Positions 7,251-15,830 are shown, counted from the stretch's first letter. The stretch is 22,051 nucleotides of DNA from an uncultured Clostridia bacterium (GCA_937889655.1 CALBZG010000105.1:1-22051); one strand, 5' to 3'. Made by a program: numbers and translations. The notes: generated by a model not told the origin, from the sequence alone.

Positions 7251-7276
7251 AAAACCCGCCTTGCAGGCGGGTTTTT
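7251..7276 (+). terminator. Intrinsic terminator after the second ybaK-family gene
   Basis: AAAACCCGCC (7251-7260) pairs with GGCGGGTTTT (7266-7275) around a five-base loop, continuing into a run of six T. On the minus strand the same hairpin is followed by four T, so it may also help end nifJ transcription. Confidence 0.92.
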
Positions 7277-7325
7277 TGATCTTGATTTTTTGATTTTAAC
7301 ATTTTCTGACTTTGATTTTCCGGCT

Positions 7326-10300
7326 TTATTTTTCTTCAGCCATTTTCTTGTAAGTCAGATAGCGTTCTTTTGCACTTTCTTCCGTAGCTTCAAACAGCTT
7401 TTCGGCGACATCCGGGAATTCCTTAGTCAACGAAGAGTATCTCGTATGCCCCATGATGTAATCCCTGAAGCTGGCCGTAGGTTCCTTGGAGTCAAGGATG
7501 AACGGGTTCAGTCCCTTCTTCTTCAGTTGCGGATTGAATCTGTAAAGATTCCAATAACCCGAATCAACAGCGCGCTTGATATCATCCTGGGATTTACCCA
7601 TACCTGCTTTTATACCATGGTTGATGCAAGGGCAGTATGCGATGATCAGCGAAGGCCCATCATAACTTTCCGCCTCGGTTATAGCTTTCATCAGCTGATT
7701 TTTATCCGCTCCCATGCCGACCTGAGCTACATAAACATATCCATAGGACATGGCTATCAAACCAAGATCCTTCTTCTTGATTCGCTTTCCTGATGCAGCA
7801 AATTTAGCGATGGCCGCCTGCGGTGTTGCTTTAGAAGCCTGTCCGCCGGTGTTTGAATATACTTCAGTATCAAACACCAAAATATTGATGTTCTCCCCGG
7901 ATGCCAATACGTGATCCAACCCGCCATAACCGATATCGTAAGCCCAGCCGTCTCCGCCCAGTGCCCATACGGATGTTTTAACGAGATAATCCTTGGCATC
8001 CATGATCCGCTGGCACAAGGTTTTAACGGCCTGGTCACCAGTGTTCAAAGAGGTGATTTCTTTTAGTACTCTGTCGGCTCTCTCTATTGTCCCTTCTCCC
8101 TCGTTCCGGCCTTCGATCCAATCGTGTAAAGCTTCATGAAGTGCTTCAGGGATATCCAATTCGAGAAGAGCTCTCATTGTATGGTCGATGCGATCCCGCA
8201 TCTGTTTAGTTGCAAGCAGCATCCCATAGCCGTATTCAGCATTATCCTCAAACAGCGAGTTGGCCCAGGCAGGACCTCTCCCGTCCTTATCAGCACAATA
8301 TGGAATGGATGGTGCGGATGCTCCCCAAATCGATGAACATCCTGTTGCGTTTGCGATGAGCATCCTGTTGCCATACAGCTGAGTGATCAGTTTAATGTAT
8401 GGCGTTTCGGCACAGCCTGCGCATGCTCCTGAAAACTCCAGATATGGATGTGCAAACTGGCTTCCTTTCACGGTGGTCTTCTTCACCAGATTGGATTTAT
8501 TGGATACCTTGAGTGAATATGTCCAGTTATCCGCTTCTTTTACAACATCGTCATAAGGCTTCATCACTAGAGCCTTTTCCTTGGATGGGCAGATATCGGC
8601 ACAATTGCCGCAGCCCATGCAATCATATGCGGAAAGCTGCATTCTGTATTTATAGTCTGCCAGTTCTTTGTCTTTGCATTTCACTGTAACGAAACCTTCC
8701 GGCGCATTGTCGGCTTCTTCTTCGTTCAGCAACACAGGCCTTATGGCAGCATGTGGGCAAACGAAGGAACACTGGTTGCATTGAATGCATTTTTCCGGAT
8801 CCCATTCAGGCAAATGATTGGCAACGCCACGCTTTTCATAGGCGCTGGTGCCCAGAGGGAATGTTCCGTCTTCTCTCCCCTTGAATGCGCTGACTGGCAA
8901 ATCGTCGCCCATCTGCTTGTTCATCGGAATCAGAACCTCTTCGATGAAGTCAGGATAAATGATACGTTCTTCCTTCGGATCCTCTGCTTCGCTCCATTCT
9001 TCCGGTATTTCAACCTGGAAGATCTTGGTTGCGCCAATATCAACGGCCTCGTAGTTCATTTCCAGAACCTTCTGGCCTTTCTTTTTGTAGCTCTTATCGA
9101 TGCCTTCCTTGAGGTACTCGATAGCTTTATCCATAGGGATTACATCGGTAAGCTTGAAGAACGCAGACTGCATGATCATATTGATCCTGTTTCCGAGCCC
9201 GATCTCTTCAGCATACTTAAATGCATCAATGACATAGAAGTTGATTTTCTTCTTCGCCAGTTCCCTTTTTACTTTTGCAGATATATGATTGCCTACTTCT
9301 TCAGGGGACCAATAGCAGTTCAACAGGAAGGTCCCGCCTTTCTTTAGATCTTTAAGCATATCATATTGTCTGAGATAGGACTGGTTATGGCACGCCACGA
9401 AGTCAGCCTGATTGATCAGATAGCAGGACTGTATTGGAGACTCTCCAAAACGAAGGTGGGAAATCGTAACCCCGCCGGATTTTTTCGAATCATAAGCAAA
9501 ATAGCCCTGTGCATACATTGGCGTCTTGTCGCCTATGATCTTGATGGCCGTCTTGTTGGCACCAACGGTCCCGTCAGAACCCAATCCCCAGAATTTACAT
9601 TTGATCGTGCCTTTCGGCTCCCTTGCAATTCCTTCGTTATAAGGCAGGGAATGGCCTGTAACGTCGTCTTCAATTCCCACGGTGAATCTGTCTTTCGGTC
9701 TCTTGTGGTAAAGATTGTCATAAACGGCCTGAACCATGCCCGGGGTAACATCCTTGGAACCCAAGCCATAACGACCGCCATATACTTCAGGAGCATTCTT
9801 TTCACTGTAAAGCGCTGTCCTGACATCCTCATATAACGGTTCTCCCACAGAACCCGGTTCCTTAACTCTATCTAAAACAGCGATTCTTTCAACTGTTTTA
9901 GGAATAGCCGCCAGGAACAGCTCTTTAACAAACGGTCTGAAAAGCCTTACTTTGAGAAGGCCCACTCTATGCCCGTCAGCGATCATATTATTCATGGTTT
10001 CTTCGATGGTTTCACAGACGGATCCCATGGCAACGATAATATTTTCAGCTTCCGGGTCTCCTACATAATCAAAAGGCTGATATTTTCTGCCGGTGAGTTT
10101 TTCTATTTCCTTCATATAATTTATGACATCGTTTGGAACAGCATCATAGAATTTATTGGCTGCCTCTCTTGCCTGGAAGAATATATCCGGATTCTGCGCA
10201 CTGCCGCGAGCCACAGGGTGGGACGGATTCAACGCTCTTGCTCTAAATTCATTGATTGCATCCCAGTCTACTATTTTACGCAGGTCATCATAACCCAGCA

Positions 10301-10856
10301 CTTCGATTTTCTGAACTTCATGAGAAGTCCTGAAACCGTCAAAAAAGTGAACAAACGGTATCCTGCTTTTGATAGCAGCAAGATGCGCTACAGCTCCAAG
10401 ATCCATTACTTCCTGCACTGAACACGAAGAGAGCATGGCCCAGCCTGTTTGTCTTGCAGCCATGACATCACTGTGATCGCCAAATATTGAAAGTGCATGG
10501 CCGGCAATGGCTCTCGCAGCTACATGGAATACTCCCGGCAGCAATTCGCCGGAAATTTTGTACATATTCGGGATCATTAATAGCAAGCCCTGGGAAGAAG
10601 TATATGTGGTTGTCAGTGCTCCTGCTGCCAAGGATCCATGGACCGCTCCAGCCGCACCGCCTTCCGACTGCATCTCCGCAACTCTGACAGTCTGGCCAAA
10701 CAAATTCTTTCGACCATAAGCGGCCCATTCATCAATTTGTTCAGACATCGGCGAAGACGGAGTTATCGGGAAAATGGCGGCAACATCCGTAAAGGCATAT
10801 GAAACATGTGCCGCTGCGGTGTTTCCATCCATCGTTTTCATTCTTCTTTGTGTCAT
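7326..10856 (-). CDS. nifJ: Pyruvate:ferredoxin (flavodoxin) oxidoreductase, single-chain
   Basis: This 1176-residue cytoplasmic enzyme oxidises pyruvate with coenzyme A to acetyl-CoA and CO2, reducing ferredoxin; it is the central step of anaerobic pyruvate metabolism. The full single-chain domain order is present. The N-terminal pyruvate-binding domain includes FPITPSSPMSE. Two ferredoxin-type 4Fe-4S motifs follow at about 691-705 (CIQCNQCSFVCP) and 744-755 (CMGCGNCADICP). Cysteines of the third cluster lie near 810-845 (GACAGCAETPY and NATGCSSIWG). The thiamine diphosphate site runs from GGDGW (about 963) to SNTGGQ (about 999-1004). The length is the usual 1170-1200. AAGGAGAG before the ATG supports the start. 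It is a single gene with its own promoter. Confidence 0.98.
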   Translation of the reverse strand: MTQRRMKTMDGNTAAAHVSYAFTDVAAIFPITPSSPMSEQIDEWAAYGRKNLFGQTVRVAEMQSEGGAAGAVHGSLAAGALTTTYTSSQGLLLMIPNMYKISGELLPGVFHVAARAIAGHALSIFGDHSDVMAARQTGWAMLSSCSVQEVMDLGAVAHLAAIKSRIPFVHFFDGFRTSHEVQKIEVLGYDDLRKIVDWDAINEFRARALNPSHPVARGSAQNPDIFFQAREAANKFYDAVPNDVINYMKEIEKLTGRKYQPFDYVGDPEAENIIVAMGSVCETIEETMNNMIADGHRVGLLKVRLFRPFVKELFLAAIPKTVERIAVLDRVKEPGSVGEPLYEDVRTALYSEKNAPEVYGGRYGLGSKDVTPGMVQAVYDNLYHKRPKDRFTVGIEDDVTGHSLPYNEGIAREPKGTIKCKFWGLGSDGTVGANKTAIKIIGDKTPMYAQGYFAYDSKKSGGVTISHLRFGESPIQSCYLINQADFVACHNQSYLRQYDMLKDLKKGGTFLLNCYWSPEEVGNHISAKVKRELAKKKINFYVIDAFKYAEEIGLGNRINMIMQSAFFKLTDVIPMDKAIEYLKEGIDKSYKKKGQKVLEMNYEAVDIGATKIFQVEIPEEWSEAEDPKEERIIYPDFIEEVLIPMNKQMGDDLPVSAFKGREDGTFPLGTSAYEKRGVANHLPEWDPEKCIQCNQCSFVCPHAAIRPVLLNEEEADNAPEGFVTVKCKDKELADYKYRMQLSAYDCMGCGNCADICPSKEKALVMKPYDDVVKEADNWTYSLKVSNKSNLVKKTTVKGSQFAHPYLEFSGACAGCAETPYIKLITQLYGNRMLIANATGCSSIWGASAPSIPYCADKDGRGPAWANSLFEDNAEYGYGMLLATKQMRDRIDHTMRALLELDIPEALHEALHDWIEGRNEGEGTIERADRVLKEITSLNTGDQAVKTLCQRIMDAKDYLVKTSVWALGGDGWAYDIGYGGLDHVLASGENINILVFDTEVYSNTGGQASKATPQAAIAKFAASGKRIKKKDLGLIAMSYGYVYVAQVGMGADKNQLMKAITEAESYDGPSLIIAYCPCINHGIKAGMGKSQDDIKRAVDSGYWNLYRFNPQLKKKGLNPFILDSKEPTASFRDYIMGHTRYSSLTKEFPDVAEKLFEATEESAKERYLTYKKMAEEK

Positions 10857-10955
10857 TTTACTCTCCTTTTCAATAAGACTTTTTGAATTATTATAGTAAA
10901 TCCAACAAAAAATCTACTACCCCTTATATTTTCAACATAAAAAATGTATAGAGAC

Positions 10956-10984
10956 ACTTTAAAGCATTGCAAGTCTGATGTCAA
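10956..10984 (-). promoter_or_regulatory. Sigma-A promoter of nifJ
   Basis: On the minus strand a perfect TTGACA (10984-10979), a 17-base spacer and TAAAGT (10961-10956) lie about 100 bases before the ATG. A lone TATAAT closer to the gene (around 10890) has no -35 partner. Confidence 0.7.
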
Positions 10985-11135
10985 GAAAATTGATATGTAT
11001 ACATGATCAGGTGCCCCTGTTTTTAATTTAACAAGATGTTTTAAAAAAAATACAGCAGCATTATGCCCTAAATAGCAGTGAATTGCACGGAATATTTTGA
11101 CTTTTTATTTCAAATTATAGCAATGTGTTTCGTTA

Positions 11136-11175
11136 ATATAAAATGGGCAGATAAGAGTTATTTCTTTATCTGCCC
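11136..11175 (-). terminator. Probable terminator of the APC permease gene
   Basis: GGGCAGATAA (11145-11154) and TTATCTGCCC (11166-11175) form a ten-base-pair perfect stem with an 11-base loop, 33 bases beyond the permease stop. On the minus strand it is followed by ATTTTATATT, a rather weak T tract. Confidence 0.75.
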
Positions 11176-11208
11176 TTGAATCTGTTGGAGCTGTTGGTTC
11201 GTTTGCAT

Positions 11209-12900
11209 CTATTTCTGTCTTATTTCCTTCGGTTCAACTTTCTTGCTGACTGCGAAGAGCACCACGGCAATTACCGCAAACAGGCCTGCCGCTATCACGA
11301 TTGCATTGAGCATCCCATAAAAATCCGATAAGAACCCGGAACCGTAATACTCCAGATACCATTCAGGGCCCCATTCTCCCCACCAATCGCCTTCAAACCA
11401 CATCAGCCACGGATAAGCAATGAATCCCATGATCGCGAGGACACCGAAGTTGAAAGCCATTCTTTTAGTATCGCCAACTGCAAGCTTCGTTTTTGGATTG
11501 ATCGGATATTGAACGGGATCTTTCTTTGCAAGACCGCCGTACATTCTCTTCCATATATAATATAGTACCGGTCCGGAGGTGATCCCTATCATTCCTCCAA
11601 TGAAGTAGTCTGTTCCATTGATGAAAAATGCAATGAAAGCTATGACGCAAGGCACGATGCATATCAAGCAAAGGAATCCATACCCTCCCGGAATTTTAAA
11701 TTTAAGATCCTCAGCAGGAATACGCTTCCTCAGGATCATCGCGGATATGAAAATCATAATATATGCAGAAACCAGGAGGAATACATCGATTACGACAACC
11801 GTTGTGAAGGCAAACTGGCAAAGTATGATATTGACTACGGCTACCGACAAAACCGCCACATAAGGCACTCCGTGTTTTGCGTCGCATCTTACCATGATCG
11901 GCGGTGCCAGATGGTCATCGGCCAAGGCGAAAAATCCCCTTGAACCGGATGCTATATACGTGTTATAAATCGAACATTGGGCAAGGACCGCCACGGCTGC
12001 GAAGAAAATCCCGAAGCCCTCTCCCCAGAAAGTCTGAACAACGGTGGCATATCCGACTGTATCTGCTTCGGTGCCCCACTCCTCCCACATGCCCAGCGAA
12101 GCAAGGCCGGCCATGGTCGGGAAGATGTAGACCGCCATAATCAATGGCACTGTGATAAGCGTGGCTTTTGGGATCACTTGAGGATTGGACACTTCCCCGG
12201 CTATTGTCGACATGGATTCGTATCCTGAGTACATCCACATGCCTATGGCGATGCCCATTCCGATGTAATAAACCCAGTCTCCGAAAGCGATGCCCGAAAG
12301 TCCCATGATTTCTCCGTCGGCTGTGAAAGGAACGAAAGGGTTTTGCTGCCAGTTGAGGAATCCGCAGATCGCCACCATGGAGAAGGCAACAATAACCAAT
12401 ATTGAAAGAACGCTGCTTACGATGCCGACATCTTTTACGCCCCGGATATTTATATAAGTAAAAACAAGTATCATGGCGATTTTAAAAGCCATCTCCGCGG
12501 TGCTGGACAAATCCCATGTCGCAGCCATATAACCTCCAGCTAGAATAACGTACAAAGTGTTGTCTATGTAGATGGATATCGTTCTCCACCATCCTGCCTG
12601 AAATCCCCAGTATTCCCCAAGAGCTTCCTGTACCCATTTGTAATATCCGCCTTCCTGAGGTCGCGCAGATCCGAGCTCCGCTGCAACCAGGCCGAGCGGA
12701 GTACTCCATACAAACGGAAGAACTATCAGCATGACGAGTGTAAGCCCGGGACCTGATTCAGGGATCATTTCCTCGATGCCGTAGGCACCGGCAGCACAAA
12801 GACAGAAAATCATAAACACTACTGTAGATATTTTTATATCATGCTTTTTCAATCCATGTTGATTCACATCCACAGCGATAGACTTTTTCTGTTCGTCCAT
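11209..12900 (-). CDS. APC-superfamily amino acid/polyamine permease
   Basis: This 563-residue integral membrane protein has about 12 hydrophobic helices and belongs to the APC superfamily. These transporters take up amino acids or polyamines with protons, or exchange them. Helix 1 has the glycine-rich substrate-site motif AAGAYGIEEMIPESGPG (about residues 36-52), a form seen in the polyamine:H+ symporter branch. Helix 2 is followed by ELGSARPQEGGYYKWV, a well-kept family block. The protein is longer than the usual 430-480. The extra length is C-terminal and includes a Trp-rich, acidic segment at about 495-520. GGAGGAAAGG a few bases before the ATG fixes the start. The gene has its own promoter and terminator; the substrate is unknown. 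Confidence 0.92.
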   Translation of the reverse strand: MDEQKKSIAVDVNQHGLKKHDIKISTVVFMIFCLCAAGAYGIEEMIPESGPGLTLVMLIVLPFVWSTPLGLVAAELGSARPQEGGYYKWVQEALGEYWGFQAGWWRTISIYIDNTLYVILAGGYMAATWDLSSTAEMAFKIAMILVFTYINIRGVKDVGIVSSVLSILVIVAFSMVAICGFLNWQQNPFVPFTADGEIMGLSGIAFGDWVYYIGMGIAIGMWMYSGYESMSTIAGEVSNPQVIPKATLITVPLIMAVYIFPTMAGLASLGMWEEWGTEADTVGYATVVQTFWGEGFGIFFAAVAVLAQCSIYNTYIASGSRGFFALADDHLAPPIMVRCDAKHGVPYVAVLSVAVVNIILCQFAFTTVVVIDVFLLVSAYIMIFISAMILRKRIPAEDLKFKIPGGYGFLCLICIVPCVIAFIAFFINGTDYFIGGMIGITSGPVLYYIWKRMYGGLAKKDPVQYPINPKTKLAVGDTKRMAFNFGVLAIMGFIAYPWLMWFEGDWWGEWGPEWYLEYYGSGFLSDFYGMLNAIVIAAGLFAVIAVVLFAVSKKVEPKEIRQK

Positions 12901-12954
12901 GACACCTTTCCTCCTTCATGAATATTGCGAATTGTGGAACAATTTTATGAAATA

Positions 12955-12983
12955 ATTATATGCCAATATTTAGGGCCTTACAA
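12955..12983 (-). promoter_or_regulatory. Sigma-A promoter of the APC permease gene
   Basis: On the minus strand TTGTAA (12983-12978), a 17-base spacer and a perfect TATAAT (12960-12955) lie 55 bases before the start codon. A palindrome at 12930-12944 sits just downstream of the expected transcription start. Confidence 0.75.
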
Positions 12984-12991
12984 TAAATTTC

Positions 12992-13029
12992 CAAAACAAA
13001 AAACAGAACAGCAAATCGGTTCTGTTTTT
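12992..13029 (-). terminator. Intrinsic terminator after recR
   Basis: On the minus strand AAAAACAGAAC pairs with GTTCTGTTTTT (13029-13019 with 13009-12999) around a nine-base loop, and the stem runs into a T-rich tract. It lies 27 bases beyond the recR stop and closes the ffs-dnaX-ybaB-recR cluster. Confidence 0.85.
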
Positions 13030-13056
13030 CTCGCAAAATTGTTTATGCACAGCTTT

Positions 13057-13656
13057 TTACAGTTCTCTGCGCCCTTCCATCGCTTTCAGCAATGTTACCT
13101 CGTCTATGTACTCAAGATCTCCTCCGATGGGGATGCCGTGGGCTATCCTGGTAACTTTGATGCCGCTGGGCTTGATCAGGCGGGAAATGTACATTGCGGT
13201 AGCCTCGCCTTCAATGTTTGGGTTAGTAGCCAAAATCACTTCTTCAACATCGTTGGTTTGAAGCCTGACGATCAACGATTTTAAATTGATGTCGTCGGGT
13301 CCAACTCCATCCATCGGGGATATCGATCCATGCAGTACGTGATACAAGCCTTTGAAATCCCGTATTCTTTCCATCGCGGCAACATCCTTAGGGCTCTCCA
13401 CAACGCAGATGATCCCAGTATCCCTTGCCGGGTCCGAGCAGATGAAGCAGGGATCTGTGTCAGTGAGATTCCCGCAAATACTGCAGTATTTCATGGATCG
13501 CTTGGCTTCAATGATGGCAGACGACAAAGCCCCCGCCTCGCTATCGTCAAGAGAAAGGATGTGGAAGGCAAGCCTCTGAGCGCTTTTATTACCGATTCCC
13601 GGTAATTTGGAAAGCTCATTGATTAATTTTGTCAGTGATTTTGCATAATATTTCAT
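13057..13656 (-). CDS. recR: Recombination mediator protein RecR
   Basis: This 199-residue DNA-binding protein works with RecO and RecF to load RecA on gapped DNA. It shows an N-terminal helix-hairpin-helix (LPGIGNKSAQRLAFHIL, 18-34), a four-cysteine zinc finger (Cys58, Cys61, Cys70, Cys73) and a Toprim domain beginning with ICVVESPKDVAAME (83-96). The length is exactly that of the family. It begins six bases after ybaB, and the order dnaX-ybaB-recR is conserved across many bacteria. Confidence 0.98.
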   Translation of the reverse strand: MKYYAKSLTKLINELSKLPGIGNKSAQRLAFHILSLDDSEAGALSSAIIEAKRSMKYCSICGNLTDTDPCFICSDPARDTGIICVVESPKDVAAMERIRDFKGLYHVLHGSISPMDGVGPDDINLKSLIVRLQTNDVEEVILATNPNIEGEATAMYISRLIKPSGIKVTRIAHGIPIGGDLEYIDEVTLLKAMEGRREL

Positions 13657-13662
13657 TAGTTT

Positions 13663-14022
13663 TTATAAACCCGGGATACCAAAGCCACCGGTCAATTTTG
13701 CCATTTCCTGGGATGAAATTTCTTCCATCTGCCTCAATGCCTCGTTTGCTGCCGTAAGGATCAGGTCCTGGAGCATCTCCACATCATCCGGATCGACGAC
13801 GTCAGGTTTGATTTCGACTTTTGTCAGTTGCTTAGCTCCATTTACTGTTATTGTTATAGCTCCTCCGCCAGCCGTCGCGCTGGTCTCCATTTGATCTATC
13901 TCACCCTGCAGTTCTTCCATCTTGCGCTGCATTGCCTGGACCTGTGCCATTTGCTTTTGCATTTGACCGCCTCCACCGCCGCCACTCCCCGGCTTCTTGC
14001 CGGCTCTCATTCCTTTACCCAT
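13663..14022 (-). CDS. ybaB: Nucleoid-associated protein, YbaB/EbfC family
   Basis: This small, dimeric DNA-binding protein of 119 residues is encoded between dnaX and recR, as in most bacteria. The C-terminal two thirds match the family: coiled helix QAMQRKMEELQGEIDQ, then VKIKPD-like strands (KVEIKPDVVDPDDVEMLQDLILTAANEALRQ) and a FGIPGL end. The N-terminus carries a basic segment followed by SGGGGGG at about 13-19, longer and more glycine-rich than is typical. AGGAG six bases before the ATG at 14022 supports this start, and the first residue of the usual family core lies near 21. The gene begins nine bases after dnaX ends. Confidence 0.95.
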   Translation of the reverse strand: MGKGMRAGKKPGSGGGGGGQMQKQMAQVQAMQRKMEELQGEIDQMETSATAGGGAITITVNGAKQLTKVEIKPDVVDPDDVEMLQDLILTAANEALRQMEEISSQEMAKLTGGFGIPGL

Positions 14023-14031
14023 ATCATTCTC

Positions 14032-15600
14032 CTAATCTTCTTCGATTTCTATTTCCAAACCTTTGAATTTACTTTTTATCTCAAAAGCCGTTTTCTCCGG
14101 CGAAAGCTCTGCCTTTACCTCATCCGCTTGAGTGCAAACATTGCATTCCAGACCTCTTCGCGTCCCCGTAATATCTTCCATAATATTTTCTATTAGCTCT
14201 TTATTGTCTTCCATTCTGCTTTTCATGAGATCAGACGCCGCTTCTATCACGATCCACTTCTCGTTCAACTCTTTTAGATTTGTGCCATTCCTTAAGAGTT
14301 TGAAGGTCGCCCTCTCCTTTTCGAGCTGCTCCAGCGTTTTTGCCCATATCTCTTTATTTTCTCCCGATGCCGCCAGCGGCTGTTCTGTTTTTTTCATCTG
14401 GCCGGCCGACTCATTCGTTTCGACTGGTCTGGATCGTTTGGGCTCCTTTTCAGTTTTTGTTATCGGCGCTGCAGCTTTTCCCGGCGACATTTTAACAGCT
14501 ACTGTGTTTTCATCCGAAAACGGGTCCTCCGAAAGCTTGACGACAGCAAGTTCAAGAAGGATTCTGGGTTGCGTCGAGTAGCGTGCGTCAAGCGCAGCTT
14601 TGGAATACTCCATGATCCCGCGATTGATGTCCTCCAACTTCATGGAATTGCTCTGTTTTTTGATTCTCTCAGCATTTTCCAGGGAAAGGTTCAATACATC
14701 TTCCGGATTCTTAACATACCTTGAAAGAAGCAGATTCCTATAGTGGGACACCATGTCCCGGATCAATTGCCGTACATCCTTGCCATCCATCAGCAAAGAA
14801 TGTATCCTTATCAGCGCCGAGGAGGTATCTTTGCCGATCACAAAGTCCGTGATTTCGGTGAGGGCAGATTCTCCCGCCGCACCCAGGAGTTCAAGGACAT
14901 CCTGCCGTTTCAGTTCGTTTTGCCCGCTGCTGATGCATTGGTCCAATATGGATAGACCGTCTCTTACAGAGCCATCGGAGTTAACGGCTATCAATCTGAT
15001 CGCTGCCGGCTCGGCGTTTATGCCTCTGTCTGAACAAAGCTTCTCCATGCTTTGGCAAAGCACCGCTTCCGAAACTCTCTTAAAATCAAGCCTCATGCAT
15101 CTGGATAGTATCGTTGCCGGCAATTTCTGGGGCTCGGTGGTAGCTAAGATGAATATCACATGGTCAGGCGGTTCCTCCAGTGTTTTCAGCAACGCATTGA
15201 ATGCCTCCGTTGACAGCATATGGACTTCGTCAATGATGTACACCTTTTTGCGGCCCGCTGCCGGCGGATATTTCACGCTTTCTCTCAATTCTCTTATGTT
15301 ATCTATTCCCCGATTGGATGCGGCGTCGATTTCGATAACATCCATGAAGCTGCCCTGGCTTATGCTAATGCAATTCTCACAAATCCCACAAGGTCTTTCA
15401 CCCGATGACAAGCAGTTCACACCTTTGGCAAGAATTCTTGCCGTGGTCGTCTTGCCGGTGCCTCTTGTTCCGCAAAACAAATAAGCATGGCTGACCGTAT
15501 CGTTGCCAAGCTGGTTTTTCAATATTTTAACGATATGCTCCTGCCCCAGGATCTCCTGAAAAATCTCAGGTCTGCAGGTTCTATACAATGCTTGATACAT
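14032..15600 (-). CDS. dnaX: DNA polymerase III subunits gamma and tau
   Basis: DnaX is the ATPase core of the clamp loader; the predicted product from this start is 522 residues. It has Walker A GTRGTGKT (44-51), zinc-binding cysteines 63, 71, 74 and 77, Walker B IIDEVHML, the sensor ATTEPQKLP and the SRC arginine-finger motif. A Lys/Glu-rich linker and a variable C-terminal domain follow. The start MYQALYR is the standard N-terminus of this family in Gram-positive bacteria. No ribosome binding site stands at normal distance (AAGGAG is 21 bases away), so the ATG at 15642 (14 more residues) remains possible. The longest frame, to 15699, enters the SRP RNA gene and is rejected. A run of seven A with a hairpin (14370-14394) may allow a short gamma form of about 415 residues. 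Confidence 0.95.
   Translation of the reverse strand: MYQALYRTCRPEIFQEILGQEHIVKILKNQLGNDTVSHAYLFCGTRGTGKTTTARILAKGVNCLSSGERPCGICENCISISQGSFMDVIEIDAASNRGIDNIRELRESVKYPPAAGRKKVYIIDEVHMLSTEAFNALLKTLEEPPDHVIFILATTEPQKLPATILSRCMRLDFKRVSEAVLCQSMEKLCSDRGINAEPAAIRLIAVNSDGSVRDGLSILDQCISSGQNELKRQDVLELLGAAGESALTEITDFVIGKDTSSALIRIHSLLMDGKDVRQLIRDMVSHYRNLLLSRYVKNPEDVLNLSLENAERIKKQSNSMKLEDINRGIMEYSKAALDARYSTQPRILLELAVVKLSEDPFSDENTVAVKMSPGKAAAPITKTEKEPKRSRPVETNESAGQMKKTEQPLAASGENKEIWAKTLEQLEKERATFKLLRNGTNLKELNEKWIVIEAASDLMKSRMEDNKELIENIMEDITGTRRGLECNVCTQADEVKAELSPEKTAFEIKSKFKGLEIEIEED
14370..14394 (-). promoter_or_regulatory. Candidate frameshift/slippage site in dnaX
   Basis: On the minus strand seven A (14394-14388) encode Lys403-Lys404 and the first base of Thr405. 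Seven bases later GCCGCTGGCGGC can form a compact GC hairpin. A shift to the -1 frame adds eleven codons and then meets TAA. The geometry resembles the E. coli dnaX signal, but the run is preceded by G instead of A, so the ribosomal slippery heptamer is imperfect. Confidence 0.45.
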
Positions 15601-15651
15601 ATATTGCCGGTTAACGGAGTGCTCCTTCACAATGATATCCATTAAGAAATT

Positions 15652-15801
15652 GCCCTTGGAAGGCGTCGCAGAGCGTCGGAGAAGGCTTTGCTGCGGCACA
15701 TATGAGCACCCGCTTATTGCTGCTTCCTTCCGGACCTGACAAGATTCGCGGAGTCCTATTGCGCAGGACCCAAACCGTACCCGACGACGCCTTCAAAGGG
15801 C
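15652..15801 (-). ncRNA. ffs: Signal recognition particle RNA (small, Alu-less type)
   Basis: On the minus strand the hallmark SRP RNA tip GTCAGGTCCGGAAGGAAGCA (around 15742-15723) carries the GGAA tetraloop and the Ffh-binding asymmetric loop. The two ends are complementary over about 17 positions with one mismatch (15801-15785 with 15668-15652). The RNA is therefore a single long hairpin of about 150 bases with the tip at its centre (70 bases on one side, 76 on the other). No Alu domain is visible. It lies directly upstream of dnaX, as in many Gram-positive bacteria. The ends are estimated from base pairing; true processed ends may differ by a few bases. No terminator follows, so the RNA is probably cut out of a dnaX precursor transcript. 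Confidence 0.94.
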
Positions 15802-15830
15802 AATTCTTAAAAGGTAATTTGACAAATTTC

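Larger units (their letters stand above)
10857..11208. other. Intergenic region between the APC permease gene and nifJ
   Basis: These 352 AT-rich bases contain no convincing ORF. They hold the nifJ ribosome binding site, the nifJ promoter (10956-10984), the ten-base palindrome ATGTATACAT near 10994-11003 and, at the other end, the hairpin that follows the permease gene (11145-11175). I see nothing else that I can support. Confidence 0.7.

Noticed and set aside
8751..9836. Two plus-strand ORFs of 198 and 156 residues opposite nifJ
   Set aside because: nifJ is continuous and fully recognisable on the other strand; these frames have no ribosome binding site, promoter or recognisable domain.
14753..15484. 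243-residue plus-strand ORF opposite dnaX
   Set aside because: It is a shadow of the dnaX coding frame, with no ribosome binding site and Ser-rich, non-protein-like composition.
15601..15699. N-terminal extension of DnaX (33 residues beginning MPQQSLLRR)
   Set aside because: These codons are the 3' arm of the SRP RNA and the spacer; family members begin at MYQALYR.
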